A stretch of DNA of 31,533 bases from NCBI GenBank assembly GCA_005223375.1, contig RXOD01004020.1:1-31533 (forward strand). The letters are read 5' to 3'. A program made the translations under genes and the position numbers. This DNA comes from Amoebophrya sp. AT5.2. Lineage: Eukaryota; Sar; Dinophyceae; Syndiniales; Amoebophryaceae. Of the stretch, positions 12,601 to 21,753 are shown in pieces (the stretch's first letter is position 1; every line of letters starts with the position of its first letter). The notes beneath the pieces are model-generated. The model had not been told where the DNA came from. It worked only from the letters and a program-made list of their open reading frames with translations, and made no database searches.

Positions 12601-15232
12601 GCGCATTCTTCACAACCTTAGCCAGCGGCGCGCCGAAATCGCGCGTGTCATGCAGCAGATTCGTTTGCGCTTGATGTGCTGCAGCTCCTTTTCCGCCAGC
12701 GCTACTGTCGGGATCTTTCCTCGTTGCACGCGACGAGCGTGACTTCGAGCTCGCAGAGGCGCTCCCACCGGAGGACGCTGCTGGGTTTTCGCTCGCGTCC
12801 AGGTCGCGGGACGAGTTTTTCTCACCCGCGACGTCTCCCGTCCAGTCCTCCTCCAAATTCGCGATGAGGCTCGCTTCCTCCTTGCTGTAGCGGAAGTCGT
12901 CGAGGAAGCTGATGTTTGCGGGATCTTCGTCGTGCTTACTCTCGTCCTGCGACATCAACACACTGCGACCAAACAGCGGCGTGCCCCCTCGGTTCGACGA
13001 GTCTTTCGAGCTCGCCGACGAATCCTTCGACGAGGTTGCAGCATCGCGATTCAGCCGAAAGACGCGCCCAATGGAGTGCGCTCCTGACGCAGAGGACCCG
13101 GATGCCCGCGAACCGTGACTTTGTTCGCTTGACGCAGCTTTTCCCATGGCGTGGCTTGGCTGGAGATGTGCGGTCACGGGACCTGGTATCGGAATTGGTG
13201 TTGGTTCCGTCGCGCTAGAACTGTGGATCGAAGTCGAACTGCTCGAACCGCTCCTCCCAAAACCCAACCCCGATTGCTCCGTTGCTTTTTTCCCAGCAGC
13301 AGCCATCGTCGCCTCGGCCTCTTTTCGCGCCCGATGCAAGGGCGATGACGACACTACTTCATACTCGCTGTCACTGCTTTCGGGCAAAAGGTCGGCGTTA
13401 GTAGCACGGGCGCCTCCTGCCGACGTATCTTTGTAGAAATGACCGGCGAAGCAACTCGAAGCTTCCGCTTCCCCACCTGCCCGAGAGGACGACGACGACG
13501 ACGCAGGTGGCTTCGACGTTTCCTCCGCGGTGAAGATGTAGTCGACGTCGCCATCACTCTCGCCGTCATCCACGTACACGCCTGCGAGATCGTCGTCGTC
13601 GTCCCCCCCGACTGGTCCCGAAGATTTCTCCTGCTGCTTCGGAATAAAGCTTGCTGATGTTGCGAAAAAAACGAGCTTCGGGTTCCGGCCCCACGGGTGG
13701 TCGCTGCTTGAAACAACATCATCTGCGGACGTTTTATTCGCGATCCTGGTCCGCCTGCTGCCGCCGGAGAGGATGTTTGATCTGGCGAACGTGTCGCCGG
13801 TTCGCCGAACACCCTGTGACGGGCTGGGGTCGTCGCCGTCCTGAAAGCCTTGAGCAGGAGACGCTGCGGGCCCTGCCCCAGCGATAGCTCCTGCCGATGG
13901 CCGCTGCTCGTTTTTAGGTTGACCCGCAGGTTGTTCTGCCGAATTCATCTTGCCGTTCACGTCCGCGCGGGTGATCATGTTTGGCACCACACGGCGCCCG
14001 GCCGACGAGGGCCGCCCGCCTCCGGGGGCCGACATGGGTCTTCCGCGAGAAGTACTCAGGGGCGTCGTGGTCCCGCCGATTATACCACTGCCACTATCGC
14101 CCGCTCCGCCTCCCTTCCGCGGCGAGGTAGTTCTTGCAGAGGCATTTGACAACGAAGCAACCGAGGGCGACCGCGGTGGTGGTCCCTTGTATATCGTCCC
14201 TTTGTTTGTGGGGGAGTTTCCGGAGGTGCGCGGCGACGCAGTCGGGAACCAAGTCGTTGTCCCCGGTGCAGCGGCCACTCCTTGTGCCAGGCCAGGGGTG
14301 CTTGTTTTCCGCGGCGACAGCAAGGCCGCGTCCGAATTGGCGCGGCTCAATGATGCTGCTCTCGAGGTAGAGAAGTCTGCGTTATGCTTCCGCGGTGAGT
14401 TCGAGATTGAGTTCGCGTCACTGCCACTTGTCTTCCGCGCCTGGGAAAGTAGCGGGCGACGCGCAATTTCCCTCTGCATGTCCATCTTCAGCGCCGCTGC
14501 CGCCCGCAGCCACGGTGTCGCGCTCGATGCAGAAGAGCGGCTGTCTGTACCACTCGGAAAAACAGAGTTCGGTTCACCCATCGCTCCGCCGCGCCCTGCC
14601 GGCTTATGTTCCCCCGAGTGCGCACTCTGCGGACGCGGGCGCAGCCGCGAGCTCGCCCGCGAGTTTTGCGGAGTGGTTCTGGCAGACGTCTGCGTGCTCG
14701 CCTCACCTCCTCCAAACAACTGACCTTCAACAGCCTGTTCGGGGGCGCCAGCAGTTGTTCCCCCGAACAGGCTGTTGAAGGTTGGCTCTGCATGATCCGC
14801 CTCTTCCTCGACGTCGGAGGACACTTCTATCACGGGGGAAATCACGACCCCCACTCCGGTGCCGACCACCTTGGTCACCTTCTTGGGACTATTCGAAACG
14901 CTTCTCGGCCTCCAGCGAGGACCCTCGTCGTCACTGCTCAGCGTCGGAATTAAGGGCGGCGAACATCCCGGAGTGAAAGAGCTTCGCTTGTCCGGGGACG
15001 ATGATGGCTCCGAACCGGGATCCAGGGGCCGCTGCTGCTGCGGCTGTGCTGGCTGCGGGGCCGGAAACACGTCTTCAAAAACTCCTTGGCCTGGTGCTTT
15101 CTCCCTCGATTTGGCAGTGGTGCCTAAACCCCCAACTATTCCGCTCTTCGACGGCGGCCGGGCCGAGCCCGGTCTAGCTGATTGCGGCCGGCTCGCCCGG
15201 CCCGTCGTCGCGGACTGGGGCCGTGCAGACAT
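9674..15232 (-). CDS. Large disordered protein with repeated RPxSA motifs, function unknown
   Basis: A single uninterrupted 1852-codon frame begins at ATG 15232; an in-frame TAA lies about 54 nt upstream, which supports this start. The protein is almost wholly low-complexity and rich in Ser, Ala, Pro, Gly, Arg and Glu, with no transmembrane segment and no domain I recognise. Its clearest signature is a recurring Arg-Pro-x-Ser-Ala/Ser motif: two copies of RPQSA in the first 20 residues, later RPQSAHSG, RPMSAPG, RPSSAGRR, RPRSARSG, RPASAAARR, RPSSATG and RPKSARED. Such motifs recur in microtubule- and flagellum-associated proteins of protists, so a cytoskeletal role is possible but unproven. 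A short charged, possibly helical stretch (EKIDIMRRWKEEKK) lies in the C-terminal third. Two perfect inverted repeats sit inside the frame (listed separately). The next gene upstream, J-FAM221, ends 205 nt before this start and also has RPxSA motifs. Confidence 0.7.
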   Translation of the reverse strand: MSARPQSATTGRASRPQSARPGSARPPSKSGIVGGLGTTAKSREKAPGQGVFEDVFPAPQPAQPQQQRPLDPGSEPSSSPDKRSSFTPGCSPPLIPTLSSDDEGPRWRPRSVSNSPKKVTKVVGTGVGVVISPVIEVSSDVEEEADHAEPTFNSLFGGTTAGAPEQAVEGQLFGGGEASTQTSARTTPQNSRASSRLRPRPQSAHSGEHKPAGRGGAMGEPNSVFPSGTDSRSSASSATPWLRAAAALKMDMQREIARRPLLSQARKTSGSDANSISNSPRKHNADFSTSRAASLSRANSDAALLSPRKTSTPGLAQGVAAAPGTTTWFPTASPRTSGNSPTNKGTIYKGPPPRSPSVASLSNASARTTSPRKGGGAGDSGSGIIGGTTTPLSTSRGRPMSAPGGGRPSSAGRRVVPNMITRADVNGKMNSAEQPAGQPKNEQRPSAGAIAGAGPAASPAQGFQDGDDPSPSQGVRRTGDTFARSNILSGGSRRTRIANKTSADDVVSSSDHPWGRNPKLVFFATSASFIPKQQEKSSGPVGGDDDDDLAGVYVDDGESDGDVDYIFTAEETSKPPASSSSSSRAGGEAEASSCFAGHFYKDTSAGGARATNADLLPESSDSEYEVVSSSPLHRARKEAEATMAAAGKKATEQSGLGFGRSGSSSSTSIHSSSATEPTPIPIPGPVTAHLQPSHAMGKAASSEQSHGSRASGSSASGAHSIGRVFRLNRDAATSSKDSSASSKDSSNRGGTPLFGRSVLMSQDESKHDEDPANISFLDDFRYSKEEASLIANLEEDWTGDVAGEKNSSRDLDASENPAASSGGSASASSKSRSSRATRKDPDSSAGGKGAAAHQAQTNLLHDTRDFGAPLAKVVKNAPERAGSQRTATPASNLSAASSSAASSSSSATSSTASLHRIPREQRQPPFGASSSSRGIITGDEAEDASQVEDVFFVSNNLKMKGPASSASQRGTTSKPRRSEAAPPPARPNSTTARPRSSRGNRPSSTARAPSSSSASSAVGTSTSSGAVQGLTQASSRAGGGQQQQQPRASPRPRSARSGSRKAGTSGASSSTARRAVPFRNTKAAATAAKMNGEGLLRQGDLHFGRILKIPLTKEVFAATNTGHVFSSSWANSLREGGDVARLNATTPPHVSASPGGKKPSSNMSSPRKTGSRPSSPVKTMSHAALAKLVQEGGGGSSSSSAKPKSVPAGAPAPEEIHRPASAAARRVLAVGEASVAAVAETNTKLNEDREPVVVLGEERSFQKVDTKSEQPSPAPSERGDNSLERSASRERLKQKTVWVFPEGVDSLSVHSDEMVEVEEEVEDAPQAAASSTAVVDANDAPGVAAPPEMNPASTATVTLTSSSHQSQTGNSTSKRLRPNYILPECPPRPPASLSHQRPSSATGAASASSSTAPWWTRMHSNITQAQTNAQKQNREKIDIMRRWKEEKKVLLLQNTSNIVLLGQGPPAKEGDGYDVANAAGSARSGGGPRADDPMTHQGQGSHAAASTTRSSTFTASALDAEFAARRGDMKIRAANSDSKETLGPEGAYAERLQTRPRDRPKSAREDFRSRHKMRLTHRGLRAQLMGEFHREKSNGNGNGGGGTAGASIPTANENDLLVPGSSPSASSSKNVLMQEQGRDQNTRVQPQQKDFVRENRAISAILKNARRRMRGEIHSAEDEGERSASASVSDQEPGIPPQTINMAMTGEQLHADFDAIFGTSPEIVLSARSGRYQEGVHQHYSPEKMVRENNGTCGIQLGEASLSIGSDWLSVSQAGLDESTTARPSKIKSQSRGQTIHEDLHEWSVSIGDLLAEGADDEVEVDDEMIIAEAEPEAERAWAANILSGLAGRPCG
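11890..11951. repeat. Perfect inverted repeat, 24-bp arms, 14-nt loop
   Basis: Bases 11890-11913 are the exact reverse complement of 11928-11951; the intervening loop is 11914-11927. The first mismatches are a/c at 11889/11952 and g/g at 11914/11927. The element lies within the reading frame of the 1852-aa protein and leaves it open, encoding the stretch from LLRQGDL to IPLTKE. DNA could extrude as a cruciform, and the mRNA would form a very stable hairpin. Confidence 0.95.
14723..14782. repeat. Perfect inverted repeat, 23-bp arms, 14-nt loop
   Basis: Bases 14723-14745 are the exact reverse complement of 14760-14782, with loop 14746-14759. The element lies in the N-terminal part of the 1852-aa reading frame, keeps it open, and encodes the segment around FNSLFGG to PEQAVEG. 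Loop length equals that of the element at 11890-11951, while the arm sequences are unrelated. Confidence 0.95.
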
Positions 15233-15437
15233 CGGTCTTGGAGGAGGGACCGGCTGGCTCCAACGATTGTACCCAGGAAACTCGCCTGGCCGCGGTGTCG
15301 AAGACGCCCTTTAGTAACGAGTGGAGAGTCAGTTTTTCATGAGGCTAAAAAAGGTAAAAGCTATGCTAGGCTCTCTACAGCATTTCAGAAGCAGGATGAG
15401 GATCTTCACTGCTACAGCTTCAGCTGTGAAAGACAAT

Positions 15438-17295
15438 TTACTTTGCTCGGTGATCGCCGCCCCGCGGAGTCGTCAAGGTCGAGGCCACTGCGGCAACTCC
15501 ACGAGGTGTCGCTTTGGGCACCGCCGGCTTTCCTCCGGTCAGCGGGTCGCGCCCCGCGGCTTTGTTCGGGTCCTCGCGCCAGTCGCCCAGCGTTTCTTTT
15601 AGGAACGACTCAAACAGCTCGCCGCCCATTCGCTCTCTTATTGGTCGCGCCGACTGCGGACGCATGTGGGTTTTATTTTCCGTCTGAGACCACGCGGCAC
15701 TGGATGACGATGCTGAGCCAGACGTACCAGTGAAAACTCCAGCAGCTCCTGCTCCCCCATGGGGTTGCCCCACGGCCGCACAACTCGGCGCGGTCTTCTT
15801 CTCGAAAAACCGTTCCTCCACAGGGACCTCCTTGCAATGGATCACGGTTTGGTGCGACGCGAAGTTATGCCCGCACGAACCGCACAGCTGGAAACAGTGG
15901 AACTGGGGACAGGAGCGCGGACCGCAAATCTTGCACCCGTACGGTGGCGTCGGCGAGTGCTGCTCTGGCGGGTGCCCGCAACTGCAAATCCACTCCTTCG
16001 GAATGTACTGGAAATTCTCGCAGCGACAGTTCAGGCACGCGTACGTTTTCCTGTGATAATTGTGTGGATATTTCATTCATAAAAGTTGTAATACGACTCG
16101 ACACAAGGACCACCTCCACAAGCGCAAAGCAAACAAAGGGCTGCTGCTGCTCCTTCTGCTTTTGCTATAATAACGCTCACGCTATTTGTACTTCTACTTC
16201 GTCCTACCTTTTTTCTGCTGCGCCCGCCGCGTACACGAGATCTCCGCCGTCCCCCGGCTCGACACCCTTCACAGTCAGGCGGTGGGCCGAGAAGGGGCAG
16301 CCGCAAAAGCACTTGTGTGCGTGCGTTATGTGGACGCACGAGGACGAGGCGCGTGCGTTTGCGTTCCCGTTCGGCGTGTTTGACGGGTTGTACCGAAGGC
16401 CGGCCATCTCCGACACGCGACAGGCGCTGCACTCCCACTCCACGTGGTGCTTCGTCACGAACTGCTGCCGCACGCTGCCACTATGCTCCTTCTGCGCCGC
16501 TGTGCTGCTGCTGCTGGTGCTCTTAATATTCGAGGTCGTTGGTATGAACGCATCCCGCTCGCCGGCTCCTGCTGATTGCTGCGGTCCCGCTGATGAGTGT
16601 GCAGCGGCGAAGAAATTTTTCGTCTTCGACTGCTCGGCCGCTCTCGCGGCCGACTGCGTTCCCTGGTGGTGGGGAGGGGCACCACCCCTCGACCCTGTAG
16701 TCGTGGTCGACGACGAGCTCCCGCCGGCGCTTGTCGCCCTGCTCCCTCCGGCGTTCCCGAACTTCGTTCCCTCCGGGAAGAACGGGCCCTCCTTCCGCGC
16801 CGCCCGCTGCCAGGCCGAGTCCGGATGCTGGCTCGGCCTCGTGCTCGGCCCACCTCCCCCTTGACGATGCACGCTTGAAAAAACATTGTAGAACGAAGTT
16901 GTTTGCTGCGAAGTGCCATACGTACTCGATGCGCTGCTCGGTCGCGCGCTCTGGGGGGGTGTTCGGCCCTCCCTTTCTGCCGCCTTCTTCGCGTCCCGCC
17001 CGGTGGTCGCCTCGTACACGACCCGCTGCAGCACGGACTTCGTCGACCGGCAGTAGTCGACCAGCAGGTCCCGCGCCGCGACGATCTGCTGGAACTTCGC
17101 GCGGACAGTCTGCTCGTCCTTGTCCACGTTCTTGTCGGGGTGGAACAACAACGCCAGCCGCTTGTACGCCTTCTGCACGTTGCCCTCGCAAATGCGGGGC
17201 TCCTCCTCGGAAGGAAAGCCGAGGATGAACCGCGCCTGGCGGAGGGACAGCCCGCCGGAGAGGGCCTCCGGGTTGCTCGCGGAACCGCCGGACAT
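15438..17295 (-). CDS. J-domain/FAM221 fusion protein (DnaJ-like co-chaperone domain plus Cys-rich FAM221 domain)
   Basis: Exons 17295-16208 and 16050-15438 join in phase 2 (AAAAAAG|GTAGGA to TTATCACAG|GAAAACG) into 566 aa. The stop of the 5' ORF is the TAG inside the donor, and the ATG of the 3' ORF lies inside the intron. The J-domain is N-terminal (about residues 13-80), with the HPD motif in LLFHPDKN that stimulates Hsp70 ATPase. A Ser/Gly-rich linker follows. Residues about 285-440 match the spaced Cys/His pattern of the FAM221 family: CxxC, then HKCFCGCPFSAH, CLNCRCENFQYIP, WICSCGHPPEQH, and CPQFHCFQLCGSCGHNFASH. The intron splits this domain, so neither ORF alone contains it, which is the main argument for one gene. 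The tail and linker carry RPQSARP and PPQSARPSSAS. The start is set at the ATG before GGSASNPE; an upstream ATG at 17403 would add a hydrophobic stretch I regard as 5' UTR. The chaperone partner is unknown; FAM221 proteins are poorly characterised. Confidence 0.75.
16051..16207 (-). other. Intron splitting the FAM221 domain
   Basis: The intron is 157 nt, with donor AAG|GTAGGACG and acceptor TTATCACAG|G. It contains an AT-rich body and stops in the coding frame. Removing it restores Arg-Lys-Thr-Tyr-Ala-Cys at the joint and reunites the first CFCG motif of the FAM221 domain with its three downstream Cys/His motifs. Confidence 0.75.
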
Positions 17296-19201
17296 GGCTG
17301 GCGAGGGGTGAAAAAAAACACTCACGTAACAGGAACACAAACAGAAACAGATCACATCACTTATACAAATACCCACGTAACGGTAACTGATCGCGCCGAC
17401 CAAGCGACTTGATTGCTTCGGACCGAAGTCGAAGGATAGGGCCGTCGTCGAGATTCATTGTTGGCAACTCAGATCCGAGCCTCTTTAACTTCACGAAGGA
17501 TAAGTAGCGATAACGAATCGATCCGTTCCGAAAGGATGCAAAAAAGCGACGGTGTCCTTAGAAATCTGTCTCACTCGTCCGGCCCCTCCACGTATCCTCT
17601 TCTGAGCGAAGACTGGACTACCGAAAAACTTCGAAAAAAAACTCGCTCGTTGCGCACCCAATCCCAGCCCCTGATCAAATTGAGCCCGATGAAGAAGAGA
17701 AAAGCGAAGATTAAAAGGGAATCGCAGCTAGTGCTAGCCGTTTGCTGTTTTGATCGATAGATAGCATAGTAGGTGCGAAAAAGCTTGTCAGATTCAGAAA
17801 GTGAGTGGTACTGTGCTGCCAGAACAAGAAAAGATGACGCTCTCAGGGACGCAACGAATCGCGCCCCAAGTGACTCGAGCTGAAAGTGAAGCCATTTGCC
17901 ATTTAGCCTGTACTTTTTCGAGTACTGCTGCGTACTGGCTCTGAGTTTTGCTTTTGGGCTGCGAGCAAGCTATTTGGTGAAATTTGATTAATCTGTGCAT
18001 TTACTGTCTCTACATTTCGGTTTCATCGGCCTATCGGGTGCATCAATCAGTTTCGCCTCATTGCGCCTTCGTGGCACTTCACCACTGATGTCCTCCTCGA
18101 CGTGCGATTGAACATTTTCCGCTTTGTGACAGTACCGATCTTGATAAAAGTTTTATAGTTGCATTAGCTGGTCGTTAGGGTTATTCCTGTTCATACATCT
18201 GGTGCTTCCGAGATACTTCTATCCTAGTGTACTTCTCGTACTCCTCGTTGTACCTGATGATAAAATTCTTGGCAAGCATCGCCATCAGATATCAACGGAA
18301 TTCGTTAGGTATCTCTTGCTAGCGTGACCGCTAGCGTAGGCAGTTGGCAGCCGCAGGCGCAGCTTCAGCATCAGCTAGGGTTGGTACTAGTAAAATCAGT
18401 TCTACAACTATCGACTTTCCGTCCAAAGTTGATGTCGAATATCAATTCATATTCGTAGACGAAGACATAGACCTCCTAGTTTGCTAGTCGTCCTGTACTT
18501 CCGTGTCAGTTGTGCTGGGTATTTTGTCTGTCAAAGGTAGTTCGCCCTCGGAAGTACTAACAAAACTTCTACGTCTGTTGCGCAACAAGCAACCTAACGG
18601 CTCTTCCAGTGCATTCAGTCGGTGTAGATTACCGTGTCCGAGTTGTGTTCTAGCAATGCCCAGATTGATTACCGCAGGCGCAGCCGCACGTTGAATGAAA
18701 GAATTAGTTCGCGATCCTTTGCTTTGGCAACTTCAAGGAATAGGAAGAGTATCACTTACATCGATCTAGCCATCTCGTACGTCTACGTGCATCATCTAAA
18801 TCTTCAGTAGGAGTCCGTAAGAGTAGGTCGCAGAGCGATATGTCCCACGATGTTGAAACGGTTGAATTCTATTTCCAGGTATTGCTTCAGCACCACCAAC
18901 CGATTTCTCTCAGGAGAAACCGCGTCCATTTGTTTCCCAGAGATTTCTCAGAAAGCAGGTTATTGAAATTGATTCAGTGCTTCTTCCGTGAGAAACAGAA
19001 ACTATCCTCAGCAAACACCTACCTAGCAACCCATCGATCTTTATACTGCCGCCAATTCTAGTCATCGACCACGACAACGAACAATCTCCTTAGTCTTTTT
19101 AGCAGCATCTGCATCTGCCTAGCGATTGTGGGTGTTCGTTCAGTCCAACCCTTTTACTTACCACCACTTTGACCCTGAAGTTGAAGGAGTTCCGGTTTCG
19201 T
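17296..19201. other. Gene-free stretch of about 1.9 kb
   Basis: Upstream of the J-FAM221 start and downstream of the coiled-coil gene stop, the sequence is AT-richer, stops are frequent in all frames, and the longest ORF (17458-17760, plus strand, 100 codons) is basic and unrecognised. I looked for tRNA B-box-like motifs, U-snRNA signatures and the dinoflagellate spliced-leader core and saw none. The phrase ccgcaggcgcag occurs twice (about 18351 and 18672), which may be chance. It probably contains the promoter of J-FAM221 and the 3' UTR of the coiled-coil gene. Confidence 0.55.
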
Positions 19202-21753
19202 TTAGTACCAGCCGAAATTGGCACCCTGGATGTATTCCTGGCCCTCGGGGGCAGCGTATGCCTCCTCCGCCGGCGCGGCGGCATCAACCGGTTCTTGCAC
19301 CTCTTCCGCTGCCGCGGCCTCCATCGGGGCGTCCTCGACTGCCATTTCTTCCTCCACCGCTGCCGGGATTGCCTCGGCCGGAGCCTCGGCGGCCGGGGCC
19401 TCCTCCTTGGAACCGGGCTCCTGGATCGATAGAGGTTGGGAGAAGGTAAAGAACAAAGAAACTAACGCTGTGCCGAACTTCTCGCTCTTGATCGATGGCG
19501 GAAAAAATGAGAATGTCGTCGAGTTGCAGGAAAAAAGAAAAACATCAGCTCCATTTTTGTACTTACTCAAAAAATCAAGAGTAAGAACCTCCGCCGCATG
19601 CACACCCTCGTAGCCACCGACTTCCGGCTCCTCCGCCTCCTCCGGCGAGTACTCGACCTGGAGTTTCGACAAAAAGATTTCGGAATCAATAGTCGGGAAA
19701 ATGAAGGAACACGTATGGTTTTCATAGCGTGTGGCTTCCATCGCAACGGAGTCGCTTCATCGCGACGCGGAACAGCTTTTTCTTCTGACGTCGAGCTCGA
19801 GAAAGAGAAAGTGAGTCGTACGGTACTATCATTGACGGACGAGGGAAACTACTTTCTTACCTGCTCTTCGTCCTCCTCCACCGTTCCGTCGGCGGCTCCC
19901 TCCGGAGCTGAGACCGCGTCCTCCATCTCCACGTCCTTGGCGTCCTCGTTCGTGTCGGTCGGAACGGTGGCGGAGCGGTTCTGGAGTTCCTTGAATGTGT
20001 CCAGCACCATGGTGAATTGCGCTTCTACGATGAAGGCCTCCTGGCGGTCGACCTCGGCGGACTCGACCTTCTTCTCGTGGTCGCTCAGGGATTTCGTCTT
20101 GGACTTCTTCATCTGCTTCAGCTGCGAAATCTCGTCCGTCACCGCCTTCACATTGCCGTCGCTCACGTCCATGGTTGCCTTCGCAGCCTCCACAGCGGCA
20201 GTGGCCTGTCGACGTCCCAACCGAACAAAAAGTTAAAGTTTAGTTTTAATAAGGTGACTGATGATCACATCACATTCACGAACAAGCGAGAAAAAATCAT
20301 TTTTTTAAACATGAAGACTAAGACTAACGAAGCCGAATCATATATTGACGAGACTAACTCAGTACCTCCTCAATTTTTCCCTCGATGGTGGTCTTCGACG
20401 CCTCCAGCTCGGCCACTTCCGCGTTCGTCTTCTGGACGAAGGTGTCCAGCAGCTTGGAGCACTGATCCAGGATCATTTGATCGAACATCTGGCGGTCCGT
20501 TGTCATCAATGCCGGCCCCACCGCGTTCAGCATGGAGTCGGCGGCGCCGACCTTCTTCAGCAGTTGCTTCACCTGCTCCACGGCGCGCTTACCCTCTTTC
20601 CCGCTCTCCGGCGGGTTCTCCAGCACCGGCTTGAACACCGATTCCTTCTTCTCCGTGACGTCCGTGACCGCCGCGGTTTTGGACCCGATCGTCTTCACGG
20701 TGGTGTCCAAACTGTCCTTGTGCGCCACGAGCGCGGCTTCCGCATCGATGAAGGCCTCCTCGTCGCGCTCATACTCGCCTCTCAGCGTGTCCTTCACAGT
20801 GTCCTTCGCGGTGATCTGCGCCTCGGTCTGGGCGATCTCAGCCTCGATGGAAGAACGGACCTGGCGAGTGGATGAACCAACGAACATCATTTTTTTGTTT
20901 TAGTCGAGCAAAAAAAGGCGGCCGAGGATGATCCGATGGTATGCCTATGCAAGGCAGTGCGAGAGTGGTCAGTTGCAGTTCTTTCTAAAAATTCATTAAA
21001 GATAAATTGATGATTAGCACCTCGTCAGCGGTATCGGTGATGTTTTTGAAGTCGGCGGTGTTTTGCTTCAGGCGCGTGGCAGCGTCGTCCAGCGCCTTTC
21101 CAACGAACTCGACCATACCTGGGGAGTGTGTGTGTGTGTGATGTGTGATTAGTGTTTCTGTTTGCCGTCGAATATTAACAAAGGAGGCGCGACGTTGATG
21201 CACCGTGGTCCTCGAACAGTAAAGAAACCATTCTCATTCATTGTACTTGTAGAGCTGCTTCATCAGCACGAAAAACTTATAATCACAATGTAAGAAAAGT
21301 AGCTAAGTACCGTGCTGGAACTCATGGCGGTCTTCCACGGTGTCGACCAGAGAGTGCTGGAGACCGCTGGAAAGCAGGTTCTTGACGGAGATATCGAGCA
21401 TGACGTGCTCTGCGATCGCCGCCTCCAGCTCCTCGATCTTCACCTGCACGGGGTCCTTCTCCACCTTCGCAGCCTTCTTCTCGCCCTGAAATGATGATAG
21501 ACGTAGTAGGTGACCACACGCAATTGCAATTCTTTGCACTTCTAGATCAGTAGCTCTCGATGTGGCTGCAGATCCGAAGTAGAAGATTTTCGATATTTTT
21601 TATTTTTTTTCTCTAAAAAACAGCTAGTATGCAAAGTAAGTAGCCTACCTTCACAGCCTTTCCCTTGGCTTCCTTTCCTTTAGCGGCTTTCGGCGCAACG
21701 GCCATCTTCTTGGCCGGCGCAGCGGCGGCCTTCTTCATACCCGGCTTCGGCAT
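19202..21753 (-). CDS. Seven-exon coiled-coil protein, 501 aa, function unknown
   Basis: Reconstructed exons: 21753-21649, 21485-21311, 21118-21021, 20860-20366, 20205-19861, 19657-19589 and 19420-19202. All junctions are GT-AG, and the sum is exactly 501 codons plus stop. The protein starts with a Lys/Ala-rich basic segment (MPKPGMKKAAAAPAKK), continues as a long heptad-like helical region rich in Glu, Lys, Ala, Val and Asp (about residues 36-430), and ends in an acidic Glu/Ala/Pro tail closing with QGANFGWY. No signal peptide, TM segment or catalytic motif is visible. A structural or scaffold role is the most that can be said. Introns are 160-203 nt and AT-rich. Every acceptor is CAG|G and five of six donors are AG|G, so an AGG or AGGT duplicate flanks most introns. 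The exon 6 donor (GTTCTT) is weak and has a better competitor 22 nt downstream. Phase agreement across six introns makes the model strong despite the unknown function. Confidence 0.8.
21126..21140. repeat. Short (GT)n microsatellite in intron 2 of the coiled-coil gene
   Basis: Fifteen bases of alternating g and t lie on the plus strand, i.e. a CA tract on the transcribed strand, five bases before the CCCCAG acceptor of exon 3. It sits where a polypyrimidine tract would be. Confidence 0.85.

Noticed and set aside
15438..16076. The 212-codon ORF as an independent FAM221 gene starting at its own ATG
   Set aside because: Its ATG lies within a GT-AG intron, and the FAM221 domain would lack its first Cys/His motif, which is present in phase on the upstream ORF.
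16660..16700. A GGTGGTG/CCACCACC inverted pair in the J-FAM221 linker
   Set aside because: The stem is short and imperfect and arises from Gly/Pro/His codons; it does not match the long perfect geometry of the two elements in the 1852-aa gene.
17296..17403. An upstream ATG extending the J-FAM221 protein by a hydrophobic, Cys-rich N-terminus
   Set aside because: The added residues come from AT-rich DNA upstream of the GC-rich coding start, and a J-domain protein beginning MSGGSASNPE is more typical. A transmembrane anchor cannot be fully excluded.
17458..17760. A 100-codon plus-strand ORF in the gene-free stretch
   Set aside because: No recognisable domain, composition like random AT-balanced DNA, and it would be the only gene on the plus strand.
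17296..19201. tRNA, snRNA or spliced-leader gene in the long intergenic region
   Set aside because: I looked for B-box-like sequences, U6-type signatures and the spliced-leader core on both strands and found no convincing match. A covariance-model scan was not possible here.
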